Source: Metarhizobium sp964253915 (GTDB taxonomy: Bacteria > Pseudomonadota > Alphaproteobacteria > Rhizobiales > Rhizobiaceae). Taken from it: DNA of 64,000 bases. The stretch lies in the NCBI RefSeq assembly GCF_964253915.1, contig NZ_CAXUSG020000009.1, positions 62,001-126,000 of the forward strand. The letters run 5' to 3'. Positions 26,027-34,389 of this stretch are shown here, piece after piece. Below the pieces are notes generated by a model, which saw only the letters and a program-made list of their open reading frames with translations, was not told where the DNA came from and did not search any database. Each line of letters begins with the position of its first letter. Within the stretch, counting starts at the first letter, position 1. The translations under genes and the position numbers were made by a program.

Positions 26027-27079
26027 TCAGGCCGTCTCCTTTCGCCGGTGGCGCGTGAGGCCCTCGATGATATTCTGGGCCGAGATCGTGCCGATAATGG
26101 TGCCGTTGTCAACCACGCCAATGTTGCCGGGCTGCCGGGTCAGCGCGTCCAGGATGTCGACCAGCGGTGTGTTGGCACGGGCGGTGGCCGTGACGCCTGC
26201 CGTATTTTCCGGGGTGCCGACACCTTGCTGCATGACGTCGCCAGCCGTCAGCATGCTGATCGGGTTCATGTTCTGCACGAAATCGGCGACATACTGATTG
26301 GCGGGGTTGCGGACGATTTCCTGTGGCGTGCCGCATTGGATGATCCGGCCGCCTTCCATGATGGCGATTCGGTTGCCGATGCGGAAGGCTTCGTCGAGAT
26401 CGTGGCTGACGAAGAGGATGGTCTTCTTCAGGCGCCGCTGGAATTCGAGCAGCTCGTCCTGCAGGCGGGTGCGGATCAGCGGATCGAGGGCCGAGAACGG
26501 CTCGTCCATCAGCAGGATCGGCGCGCCGGTGGCAAAGGCGCGGGCGAGGCCGACACGCTGCTGCATGCCGCCCGAGAGTTCGTTGACCTTGCGGCCGGCC
26601 CATTTCGACAGGTTGACGAGTTCGAGTTGTTCGCCGACCCGCTGCTTGCGTTCCGCGTCGGGCACACCGGCAAGCTCCAGCCCGAAGCCGACATTGTCGG
26701 CCACCGTGCGCCAGGGGAGCAGCGCGAACTGCTGGAACACCATGGAGACGGTGTGCATGCGGAACTCGCGCAGGGCCTTCGGCGAACAGCTGTAGGGATT
26801 GATGGTGCCGGATTTTGAGGCGACGCTGACTTCGCCGCGCACCACCGGGGCAAGCCCGTTGACGGCGCGCAGCAGTGTCGACTTGCCGGAACCGGACAGG
26901 CCCATCAGCACCAGGATCTCGCCTTCGTGGATCGTCAGCGAGGCGCCGGCGACGCCGAGCACCAGGCCGGTTTCATGTCCGATCTCGTCGCGGGTCTTGC
27001 CGGCATCGATCATGGCCAGTGCCTTGTCAGGCTTGGCGCCGAAGACGATGTCGATATTCTTGAAGGTAACCGCGGTCAT
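26027..27079 (-). CDS. choV: Choline ABC transporter, ATP-binding subunit ChoV
   Basis: 350-residue ABC ATPase of the glycine-betaine/choline (ProV-like) group. Walker A is GLSGSGKST, the Q-loop lies in FQQFALLPWRT, the signature is LSGGMQQRVGLARAF, and Walker B is ILLMDEPFSALDP with the switch His in FVSHDLDEAFRIG. A C-terminal CBS-like pair (residues ~270-345) may sense ionic strength as in OpuA. The ATG overlaps the choW stop (ATGA). It energises import of choline for betaine synthesis and catabolism. Confidence 0.94.
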   Translation of the reverse strand: MTAVTFKNIDIVFGAKPDKALAMIDAGKTRDEIGHETGLVLGVAGASLTIHEGEILVLMGLSGSGKSTLLRAVNGLAPVVRGEVSVASKSGTINPYSCSPKALREFRMHTVSMVFQQFALLPWRTVADNVGFGLELAGVPDAERKQRVGEQLELVNLSKWAGRKVNELSGGMQQRVGLARAFATGAPILLMDEPFSALDPLIRTRLQDELLEFQRRLKKTILFVSHDLDEAFRIGNRIAIMEGGRIIQCGTPQEIVRNPANQYVADFVQNMNPISMLTAGDVMQQGVGTPENTAGVTATARANTPLVDILDALTRQPGNIGVVDNGTIIGTISAQNIIEGLTRHRRKETA

Positions 27080-27921
27080 GCGCCATCTCCCGCATCTGAG
27101 GCCCGGAACATGCGATCGAGGATGATCGCCAGGATGACGATGCAGAGACCTGCCTCGAACCCCTTGGCGACGTTGACGGTGTTCAGCGCCCGCACCACGG
27201 GCACGCCGAGACCATTGGCGCCGACGAGAGCGGCGATGACCACCATCGACAGCGACAGCATGATGGTCTGTGTCAGGCCGGCCATGATCTGCGGCATGGC
27301 GTAGGGCAGTTCCACCTTGCGCAACACCTGCACTGGCGTGGCGCCGAAACTTTCGGCGGCTTCGACGAGCGATGGCGGCGTCGAGATGATGCCGAGGCGG
27401 GTGAGGCGGATCGGGGCGGGGATGGCGAAGATCACGGTGGCGATCAGGCCGGGCACCATGCCGAGGCCGAAGAGGATCAGCGCCGGGATGAGGTAGACGA
27501 AGGTCGGGATCGTCTGCATCAGGTCGAGCACTGGCCGCATGCCGGAATAGATCCAGGCGCGGCGGGCAGCGGCAATGCCGAGCGGCACGCCGACGACCAT
27601 GCTGACGCCTGTCGAGGCGAGCACGAGGGCGAGCGTTTCGGTGGTTTCTTTCCAGTAGCCCTGGTTGATGATGAACAGCAGTCCGAGGCCTGTCAGCACC
27701 GTGACGCCGACGGAGCGGCGCAGCCAGTAGGCGAACGCCGTGATCACGGCCACGACGATCAGCGGATGCGGGCTTTGCAGCAGAAACAGCATCGCCTTGA
27801 TGCTGTTGGACAGAATGAAAGCGAGTTGGTCGAAGAACCAGCCGCCAGAGGTGGTCAGCCAGTCCACGAAGATCTTGGCCCAGGGGCCGATCGGAATCCG
27901 GTAGTCGGTTAGCCAGTTCAC
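27076..27921 (-). CDS. choW: Choline ABC transporter, permease ChoW
   Basis: 281-residue inner-membrane permease with about six to seven TM segments. The permease-ATPase contact loop is visible in SLVEAAESFGATPVQVLRKVELPYAMPQIMAG. The N-terminal IPIGPWAKIFVDWL amphipathic region is typical of ProW/ChoW. It is overlapped by choV downstream, and upstream is separated from choX by 89 bases that hold a strong hairpin. Confidence 0.94.
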   Translation of the reverse strand: MNWLTDYRIPIGPWAKIFVDWLTTSGGWFFDQLAFILSNSIKAMLFLLQSPHPLIVVAVITAFAYWLRRSVGVTVLTGLGLLFIINQGYWKETTETLALVLASTGVSMVVGVPLGIAAARRAWIYSGMRPVLDLMQTIPTFVYLIPALILFGLGMVPGLIATVIFAIPAPIRLTRLGIISTPPSLVEAAESFGATPVQVLRKVELPYAMPQIMAGLTQTIMLSLSMVVIAALVGANGLGVPVVRALNTVNVAKGFEAGLCIVILAIILDRMFRASDAGDGA

Positions 27922-27972
27922 GCGCGCCTGCCCCTGTTTTCGGAAGTCTGCGGTAACGTCACGGTCGAGGAA

Positions 27973-28000
27973 AAGAAGGGCGGCTTTCGCCGCCCTTTTT
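27973..28000 (-). terminator. Intercistronic hairpin between choX and choW
   Basis: On the minus strand AAGGGCGGC and GCCGCCCTT form a nine-base stem (extendable by A/T and G/T pairs) closed by a GAAA tetraloop and followed by CTTTTCC. It lies about 10 bases after the choX stop. Its place inside the operon suggests a partial terminator or RNase barrier that gives more ChoX than ChoW and ChoV. That is a common arrangement for binding-protein-dependent importers. Confidence 0.82.
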
Positions 28001-28010
28001 TATCCTGGGT

Positions 28011-28955
28011 TCAGAGGCCGAGCGCGCCCTTGACGGCGGCAAGGCCGTCGCCGCCATCGCGGGTCGTCACACCGGCAAGCCACGGCTCGATTGCTGCACC
28101 GTTGGCCTTCAGCCATTCGGTGGCGGCTGCTTCCGGCTCGGCGCCGTCGTTGAGGATCTTGCCCATGATCTCGTTTTCCATCGCCAGCGAGAACTTGAGG
28201 TTCTTGAGCAGGGCGCCGACATTCGGGCATTCCGTGGTGTAGCCGGCGCGGACATTGGTGAGGACCGTCGCGCCGCCGTAATTGGCGCCGAAGATGTCGT
28301 CGCCGCCGGAGAGGTAGGTCAGCTTGAAGTTGGCGTTCATCGGATGCGGTTCCCAGCCGAGGAAGACCACGGCCTTGCCGTCCTTGTCGGCGCGGGCGAC
28401 CTGCGCCAGCATGCCCTGCTCGGAGGATTCAACCACTTCGAAGCCCTTGAGGCTGAACGTGTCCTTGTCGACCATGTCGATGATCAGGCGGTTGCCATCG
28501 TTGCCGGGCTCGATGCCGTAGATCTTGCCTTCGAGCGCATCCTTGTGGGTGGCGATATCCTTGAAATCCTTGATGCCGAGTTCGGCACCCTTGGCATTGG
28601 TCGCCAGCGTGTATTTGGCGCCTTCGAGGTTTTCACGCACGGTTTCGACCGACTTGTCTTCGCGGAAAGGCGCGATGTCGGCTTCCATGGTCGGCATCCA
28701 GTTGCCGAGGAAAACGTCGATGTCCTTGTTCTTCAGCGAAGTATAGGTCACCGGCACCGAAAGGACCTTGACGTCGGGCGTATAGCCGAGGCCCTTGAGG
28801 ATGACGGAGGCCGTTGCCGTCGTCGCGGTGATGTCCGTCCAGCCGACATCGGAGAAGCGCACGGTTGCACAGCTTTCCGGATCGGCGGCGAGCGACTGGC
28901 CGGCGCTCAGGGCGAAGACGGAGACGGCGAAGGCAAAGCTATTGATTCTTTTCAT
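28011..28955 (-). CDS. choX: Choline ABC transporter, periplasmic binding protein ChoX
   Basis: 314-residue exported binding protein with a signal peptide (MKRINSFAFAVSVFALSAGQSLA). The aromatic cage that binds the quaternary ammonium group can be read: Trp in VGWTDI (with the adjacent Asp), Trp in LGNWMPTM, Tyr in YGIEPGNDGNR and Trp in LGWEPHPMN. These match the ChoX box known from S. meliloti. It is the first gene of choX-W-V, with a hairpin after it. Confidence 0.95.
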   Translation of the reverse strand: MKRINSFAFAVSVFALSAGQSLAADPESCATVRFSDVGWTDITATTATASVILKGLGYTPDVKVLSVPVTYTSLKNKDIDVFLGNWMPTMEADIAPFREDKSVETVRENLEGAKYTLATNAKGAELGIKDFKDIATHKDALEGKIYGIEPGNDGNRLIIDMVDKDTFSLKGFEVVESSEQGMLAQVARADKDGKAVVFLGWEPHPMNANFKLTYLSGGDDIFGANYGGATVLTNVRAGYTTECPNVGALLKNLKFSLAMENEIMGKILNDGAEPEAAATEWLKANGAAIEPWLAGVTTRDGGDGLAAVKGALGL

Positions 28956-29159
28956 TGCTTAACTCCCAGTGTTGTTTTTTTGGTTCCCAAGCCAATCACC
29001 AATATCCTACAATTTCAAGCTGCCCGCGTGTATTTGCGGCGGATTGAGGTATCGCTTTGCGACGTTATGCGCAGTGTTCATTTCGAAGGCGGCAGCGATG
29101 ATGGCAGGACCGCCCCGGACGATAGGCGCGCGAGACGTTTTTTGAAACAGGAGACACCG

Positions 29160-29543
29160 ATGAAAATGCACTGTCTGCTCGCGGCGATCCTGGTCGCCGC
29201 GTCTGTTCTGCCGGCGCGTGCCGATGGCGATGCCAAGGCAGGCGCGATGATTTTCAAGAAATGCATGGCCTGCCATACGGCCACCGAACCGACGAATCGC
29301 GTCGGACCCTCCTTGATGGGTGTCGTCGGACGTCCGGTGGCGACGGTCGCGGATTATAACTACAGCAATGCGATGAAGGATTTCGGCGCCGGCAAGGTGT
29401 GGGACGAAGCGTTGCTGACGGAATATTTGCCGAGCCCGCGGGCACTGGTGCCGGGAACGATCATGTCGTTTGCCGGTTTGAGGAAACCGCAGGATATCGC
29501 CAACCTGATTGCCTATTTGAAGGACCCCACTGCGGCGCAATAG
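29160..29543 (+). CDS. Periplasmic class I c-type cytochrome
   Basis: 127-residue cytochrome c with a signal peptide (MKMHCLLAAILVAASVLPARA). It has one haem site C35-M-A-C38-H39 and a probable distal ligand M102 in VPGTIMSF. The ATG at 29160 follows ACAGGAGACACCG. It belongs to the mitochondrial-like/c550 type and probably shuttles electrons in the periplasm. An open frame extends back into the choX region, but that part is antisense and not coding. Confidence 0.92.
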   Translation: MKMHCLLAAILVAASVLPARADGDAKAGAMIFKKCMACHTATEPTNRVGPSLMGVVGRPVATVADYNYSNAMKDFGAGKVWDEALLTEYLPSPRALVPGTIMSFAGLRKPQDIANLIAYLKDPTAAQ

Positions 29544-29761
29544 TGACCGGTTGACCTGTCTGGCCCGACCAAATCCGTGATTTTAAATTTTTGAATTTTT
29601 CTCCTCCCTTGCACGTTGAGGTCAGGATGCCACATTCTGCAGACAGGATGGCAATCTTGGTGGGGGATGACGGTTTCCGGTTGCCGAAATTGTTGTAAGC
29701 TCGGCGAGCACCCTGGCCGCGGCTGCCATGAACGTGCGAGATCAATAAGGGAGACGACCGA

Positions 29762-30850
29762 ATGGCCACGCTTCAATCTTTTGACAGCGAGATCGAAAAG
29801 ACCCGCAGCATTGTCAACGATATGCGCGGGAAGATGGAGCAGTCCGGCGTTCTGCTGGATCAGTTCGCCAAGGCCGAAACCAAGATCGGCGATGCCAATT
29901 TCGACATCGAGAATGCCCGCATCCAGGACGTCATCAACCAGCAGAAGGTGATGGAAGGCAATATTGCCGACCTGATCATCGGCCTGGAAGACGCAACCAA
30001 TGTCTTCGGCTCCGAATTCGAGAGCATGAAGAGCTACACCGGCTACGAAAAATTCATCGGCATCTTCTCCAAGCAGAAGATGCAGCGTATGCGCACCGAC
30101 CGCGTCCGCAACATGTCGCTGGCCGGCAACCTGCAGGAACTGCTGTCCAAGTCGGATACGATTGTCGGCATCCTCAAGGAGCAGCGCGTCATCCTCGATC
30201 AGCGCTACAAGAGCTCGGAGACCAGCCTGGTGCAGGTGATCGAGCGCCGCAAGTCGACGGTCGCCAACCTGGAAGCTGTGCAGAAACGTATCAACGAACT
30301 CAATCCGCTGCTGATGGATCTTGAGAACCGTATCGCCGCCTCGACGGAGCAGAGCGCCCGCACCCAGCTTGAAGGTGAGCGCTCGGCGCTGGCCACCGAA
30401 TACAACCAGATGCAGGCGAAGGAGCAGGAACTGCTCGCCGAAAGCCAGACGCTGGAACGCTACACCTCGATGTTCCAGACCTTCGTCGATTCGCTCAACA
30501 ACCAGATCGCCGCGCAGAACACGCTGATCAACAAGCTGACCATCGATACCGAGCAGCGCATCGTGCTCTACAAGGCGCTGGAAGACTCGTTGAAGACGGC
30601 CGCCCAGCAGGACGTCGCCCACAAGATCAACACGCTCGGCAGCCAGGTGGATACCGCCGCGGAAGAGACCATGGCCGGCATCGGCTCGGCAGCACAGCGC
30701 CATATCGGCGATCTTCTGGAAATGCACGAGAAGAACATGGTGGCGACGCAGGACATCCAGCGCCGCAAGAAGCTCGCCGACGATGCCTTCGCCCGCCGCT
30801 TCCAGGCGGTCATGGACAAGCACAACTCCGCCAACTACGTGAAATCGTAA
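29762..30850 (+). CDS. Coiled-coil protein of unknown function, first gene of the AAA+ cluster
   Basis: 362-residue soluble protein with no signal or TM segment, almost entirely helical. Heptad-like stretches run through residues ~130-300 (VIERRKSTVANLEAVQKRI, MQAKEQELLAESQTLERY, NNQIAAQNTLINKLTIDTE). The size and all-helix build recall TelA-type toxic-anion-resistance proteins, but I see no diagnostic match, so I give no function. It is followed by a hairpin and then four further co-directional genes plus an inserted gene pair. GGGAGACGACCG precedes the ATG. Confidence 0.8.
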   Translation: MATLQSFDSEIEKTRSIVNDMRGKMEQSGVLLDQFAKAETKIGDANFDIENARIQDVINQQKVMEGNIADLIIGLEDATNVFGSEFESMKSYTGYEKFIGIFSKQKMQRMRTDRVRNMSLAGNLQELLSKSDTIVGILKEQRVILDQRYKSSETSLVQVIERRKSTVANLEAVQKRINELNPLLMDLENRIAASTEQSARTQLEGERSALATEYNQMQAKEQELLAESQTLERYTSMFQTFVDSLNNQIAAQNTLINKLTIDTEQRIVLYKALEDSLKTAAQQDVAHKINTLGSQVDTAAEETMAGIGSAAQRHIGDLLEMHEKNMVATQDIQRRKKLADDAFARRFQAVMDKHNSANYVKS

Positions 30851-30894
30851 CGGCTGGATCGATGTGCATGATTTTAGCGACGACCGCCGCCCCG

Positions 30895-30920
30895 AACCTT
30901 TTCCCGTTTTCGGGAAAGGG
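30895..30920 (+). other. Hairpin between the coiled-coil gene and the 382-aa gene
   Basis: CCTTTTCCCG pairs with CGGGAAAGGG around a TTTT loop (ten pairs, one wobble). It is followed by TGACGGTTTC, not a T-run. It could stabilise the upstream transcript or set differential expression inside the cluster. Confidence 0.55.
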
Positions 30921-30992
30921 TGACGGTTTCTTTTGCCGTGCAGCTTTTGTTGCGCGCTGGCCGGTGTGGAACGCGATGTCGGAGGCCGGGCG

Positions 30993-32141
30993 ATGATCAA
31001 TCCGGCCGGCGGGCCTGTCGCCCAGTATTTTTCGACCGTCACGGCAGCCCTGGCGGGACTGGAGATCTACCTGACCGATCCGGCGCGGATGGCGCAGAGT
31101 GGTGATTTTCCGCCGTCGCTGCTGTTGCCATACCTGACCCGGTTGAAGGCGTCACTACGTTGCTGGGAAAACAGGATCGGGTTCACCGAGCAGTTTCGTA
31201 TTTCCCGCGCCGAAAGCGGATTTCCGGTGTTCCAGAACGTGCTGGAGCTGGAAAACGACCGGAATACTGCCGAAAAACGCCTGACGCAGATCCCCGAGGC
31301 GGATGTGCTGCGTTCGGAGATGGCGGACTTCATCCTGCGGCACCGTGCCTTTCCGGATGCGCTGCAGAGCCGCATGGCCGAGCGCCTTTATCTGGAGCAG
31401 GTCTCGAAGGGTGAGATCTTTTCGCCGACCATCCTGCCGGAAACCGTCTATGTCGGCGTCAATCCGAAGAACCGGCGTCCCTATTATGCGGTGACCTGGG
31501 GCATCTTCGACGGGTCGCAGACGCTGCCGATCATCTACATCGCGCTGGTGGAGGATTCCACCGAAAACCTGGTCAACATGCTTGTTTCCGCCGACGGCAA
31601 GCTTGATCCGGCGGTGGAAATCCCCTTGCCGGTGGGTGGCCTTCTCAATCCGCAGCTGGCGGCGCAGTTCGACGATTTCATCGGCAAGAGCAGCGGCTAT
31701 TCGCTGACGCCGGCGACGATCGCGACCAACCTCGACCGCGATTTCCCGACGCTGCATCCCAAGCAGTTGCGGCGCTTCGTGCTTGGGCCGTTTTATTCCG
31801 CCGGCATCACCGAAAACAACGACCGTATCAACGGCATTCTTTCCAAGGTGCGCAAGCCGGAAAATGCCTGGATGCTGACATGGACGCAGCAGGACGTGTT
31901 TTCCAAGGCGGAGCGGCCGGGAACCAAGGGGTTCTTCTCCTCGACGCCGCCGACCCAGGAATTCTTCATCGATACCAACAATCTGGAAGCGGCGCGCATG
32001 GGCGTCAGCGGTTACGAAAAGCATGCGCTGGTGCCGCATGACGCCTACCAGGCGCTCTACGCCGCCGGCGAGGCCGCCGGCATTTTCGGGGATTACAAGG
32101 TGCATGTGATCTCCAGCAACCAGGTGATCAGCGAGGTCTAG
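30993..32141 (+). CDS. 382-residue protein of unknown function (AAA+ cluster)
   Basis: I do not recognise this family. It is a soluble protein with no signal peptide or TM segment. The N-terminal third is helical, and the middle is beta-rich (TVYVGVNPKNRRPYYAVTWGIFDGSQTLPIIYIALVED). The C-terminal part contains the conserved-looking QLRRFVLGPFYSAGITENN and AWMLTWTQQDVFSKAE. GTCGGAGG precedes the ATG at 30993. It ends two bases before the AAA+ ATPase gene, so the two are surely co-translated and probably work together. Confidence 0.75.
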   Translation: MINPAGGPVAQYFSTVTAALAGLEIYLTDPARMAQSGDFPPSLLLPYLTRLKASLRCWENRIGFTEQFRISRAESGFPVFQNVLELENDRNTAEKRLTQIPEADVLRSEMADFILRHRAFPDALQSRMAERLYLEQVSKGEIFSPTILPETVYVGVNPKNRRPYYAVTWGIFDGSQTLPIIYIALVEDSTENLVNMLVSADGKLDPAVEIPLPVGGLLNPQLAAQFDDFIGKSSGYSLTPATIATNLDRDFPTLHPKQLRRFVLGPFYSAGITENNDRINGILSKVRKPENAWMLTWTQQDVFSKAERPGTKGFFSSTPPTQEFFIDTNNLEAARMGVSGYEKHALVPHDAYQALYAAGEAAGIFGDYKVHVISSNQVISEV

Positions 32142-32143
32142 AC

Positions 32144-34063
32144 ATGAGCTTGAATGCCGGACTGACGACGTTAAGCGAAGAAGACATCGCCAGACACCTG
32201 GCGGTCGCCCAGGGGCTGGTCACCCGCTTCGCCTTGATCGAGCAGGGTGGCGAACCCGGCGGTACGGCGCTGGCCGGAACCGGCCGCCGTTTCGTCTCCA
32301 CCGTTTCGACAGGCGGCATGCGCCGCACCCGCGAGGTGGAGTTGGCCAAGACCGTGCAATCGGTACCGCCGGGCGATCCGCTTCTGTCGCCGGCCGGGCA
32401 CACGCTGCTTTATCGTGCCCGCCGCGGCGTGCAGGTGGCGCTCGCCGTCGGCGATGTCTTCGCGCGACAGACGAGCCTCGAGCAGCTTCAGGCGCGCAAT
32501 CTCGCCGCGCCGCTTACCGGGGCGGATGCCGAGCAGTTCAAGAGCCTGCTGTCGGCCTCGGCCTATGTCGCGGCCTTCACGCTCGCCGCCTATCTCAGCT
32601 CGACACTTGCCAGCGAGAGCGAGCCGGCGGACGAGACCAAGGAGCCGGACTACCTGTTCGACACGCCTCAGGATGCCTTGAAGAGCATGATCGCCGGCCT
32701 CGACCGGGCGATATCAGGCGCTGCCGACGACCTGGCACTGACGGCGCGGGCGCGCGCCTTCGCTCGCGAGGCGATCGAGGGGCTGATCGGCCGCAAGTCG
32801 CGGTTTGCCGGCCTGACCGCCTTCGAAAACGTGCATATCCGCCTCGACCAGGACGATTTCAACCTCGACGGTTTTGACGTGGCGCCCGGCGTCAAGCGCA
32901 AGCCGCTGGTGATGACCTTCAAGAAGCCGAATGAGATCATCGGCAACCACATCGCCAAATACCAGGCGATGAAGCTCGCCAAGATGCTGATGGCCTATGA
33001 TTTCGACCGGCAGATGAACCCCTTCGTCGAGCTCGGCGGCTTTCTGTTCACCTTTATCGGCGACGGCATGCCGGGCACGGGCAAGACCATCCTCATCCAG
33101 ATGCTGGCCGGCCTGCTCAACGATTATTGCGAGATCGCCGGTTACGCCTTCCATTACGAAAATTTCGGCGTCGACCAGATTTCCTCCTACCAGGGCAAGT
33201 CCGGCCAGAACTGCAAGGCCTTCGTCAACAACGTCATCAATCCGCGGGCGATCGGCTTCGGCACCGTCGACGACGTCGACCAGGTGGCGGCGAAACGCTC
33301 CGACGACCGGGCCTCGGCCGGCCAGCACGAGGTGACGGCGGTGCTGATGGAAAGTTTCGCCGGCGCCTCGACGGTGGTACGCGGCAATTGCACCTTCGGC
33401 ATGTTCTCCAACTATCCGGAAAACGTCGACGACGCGCTGCGCCAGCGCGCCGGCGCCCGCTGGCTGGTCGACGGGCCGCAAACGCGTGACGACTACATCG
33501 ACATCTTCGCCATGCTGGTCGGCAAGAACCATGCGATCCCGCTCGGCGAACACCAGTTGTTCGCCGGCCAGGAGATCAAGCGGGCGGTCTCGACCTCCTA
33601 CGAGCAGCACGGCCGGCCGAAGGAGGAGGGGCTGGTTGCCGTCTGGGAGCGCTTCGAGAAAGAGCGCGGCAAGCTTTCGACGCTCGAGGACGTCGGCACC
33701 TACCTCTACATGATCAAGGAACGCGAGCCGCGCTTCACCGGCCGTGCCATCAAGAACATCACCGACGCCATCAAGATGCGGGCGATGGACGTGGACCTAC
33801 CGGACGAATGGTTCGTCACGCCGGAAGCCTTCATGCACAAGGGCTACGACGAGAAGAAACAGATGATCGAGGCGCTGCGCGGCCCGATCACCCTCGACAT
33901 GGTGCTGCAGGAGATCAACCGCTACGCCGATTCCGAATTCCGCTACACCGACAAATCCGACGACGCGGCTGTGACCGACATCATCCGCCGCGAACGCCAG
34001 CGCGAAAAGGCCATCCGCGAGATCGAGGCGATGAAGGCGGACGGGCGGTGGCAGGGCACTTGA
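32144..34063 (+). CDS. AAA+ ATPase of unknown role (core of the cluster)
   Basis: 639-residue AAA+ protein. The N-terminal ~280 residues are unique and mostly helical. The ATPase module follows, with Walker A GMPGTGKT (residues ~307-314), Walker B GFGTVDDVDQ (~372-381), sensor 1 in FGMFSNYPENVDD (~421) and a probable arginine finger in LRQRAGARW (~432). The C-terminal lid contains GRAIKNITDAIKMRAM. No protease, helicase or TM domain is seen, so it should act as a cytoplasmic remodeller. It is tightly spaced with the preceding gene. The stop is 25 bases before the toxin-like gene. Confidence 0.88.
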   Translation: MSLNAGLTTLSEEDIARHLAVAQGLVTRFALIEQGGEPGGTALAGTGRRFVSTVSTGGMRRTREVELAKTVQSVPPGDPLLSPAGHTLLYRARRGVQVALAVGDVFARQTSLEQLQARNLAAPLTGADAEQFKSLLSASAYVAAFTLAAYLSSTLASESEPADETKEPDYLFDTPQDALKSMIAGLDRAISGAADDLALTARARAFAREAIEGLIGRKSRFAGLTAFENVHIRLDQDDFNLDGFDVAPGVKRKPLVMTFKKPNEIIGNHIAKYQAMKLAKMLMAYDFDRQMNPFVELGGFLFTFIGDGMPGTGKTILIQMLAGLLNDYCEIAGYAFHYENFGVDQISSYQGKSGQNCKAFVNNVINPRAIGFGTVDDVDQVAAKRSDDRASAGQHEVTAVLMESFAGASTVVRGNCTFGMFSNYPENVDDALRQRAGARWLVDGPQTRDDYIDIFAMLVGKNHAIPLGEHQLFAGQEIKRAVSTSYEQHGRPKEEGLVAVWERFEKERGKLSTLEDVGTYLYMIKEREPRFTGRAIKNITDAIKMRAMDVDLPDEWFVTPEAFMHKGYDEKKQMIEALRGPITLDMVLQEINRYADSEFRYTDKSDDAAVTDIIRRERQREKAIREIEAMKADGRWQGT

Positions 34064-34065
34064 TC

Positions 34066-34083
34066 ATACGAGGATCGTCGTAT
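34066..34083. promoter_or_regulatory. Candidate operator in front of the toxin-antitoxin-like pair
   Basis: ATACGA-n6-TCGTAT is a perfect six-base inverted repeat between the ATPase stop and the toxin ATG. TATAAAT overlaps its right edge at 34081-34087 and could be a -10 element. The symmetry suits autoregulation by a ribbon-helix-helix antitoxin. This is inference. Confidence 0.5.
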
Positions 34084-34088
34084 AAATT

Positions 34089-34379
34089 ATGGCAACAGGA
34101 TTTGTGGAGGCGAAACGACGTGTTCTCTTGGCGCTTACGGCAGGAACGTTCCAGCACGAGGTGAGGCACGGGATCGATGTCAAGAATTTGCTGCAGACGG
34201 GTTTGGTTGCTGCGGAGGATGTGGCGGCCGTCATAAGGCGCTGCAACGGCACGCACTACACCGCGTCGCCGCATCACGCCGTGAAGCAGATCGACGTTCA
34301 CGTCCTCAAGAGGGACGGCTGGTACATCAAGTTTTATTTTGTCGATCCCGACACCATCTTCATCAGCGTTCACCGCTAG
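34089..34379 (+). CDS. MqsR-like (RelE-superfamily) toxin candidate
   Basis: 96-residue basic protein. The N-terminal helices (VEAKRRVLLALTAG), central HYTASPHHAVKQIDVHVLKRDGW and C-terminal strands WYIKFYFVDPDTIFISVHR parallel the MqsR mRNA interferase, where the C-terminal strands carry the lysine and other active-site residues. It precedes the antitoxin-like gene by 10 bases, the toxin-first order seen in mqsRA. There is no good ribosome site before the ATG at 34089; a GTG at 34104 is an alternative start. The toxin role is inferred from size, order and resemblance. Confidence 0.6.
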   Translation: MATGFVEAKRRVLLALTAGTFQHEVRHGIDVKNLLQTGLVAAEDVAAVIRRCNGTHYTASPHHAVKQIDVHVLKRDGWYIKFYFVDPDTIFISVHR

Positions 34380-34389
34380 GGCGAAAGAC

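Noticed and set aside
28344..29159. Upstream in-frame extension of the cytochrome c gene
   Set aside because: This part is antisense to choX, and a signal peptide with a good ribosome site starts at 29160.
29762..30850. Calling the coiled-coil protein TelA (tellurite resistance)
   Set aside because: Only length and helix content agree; I could not find the diagnostic TelA sequence blocks.
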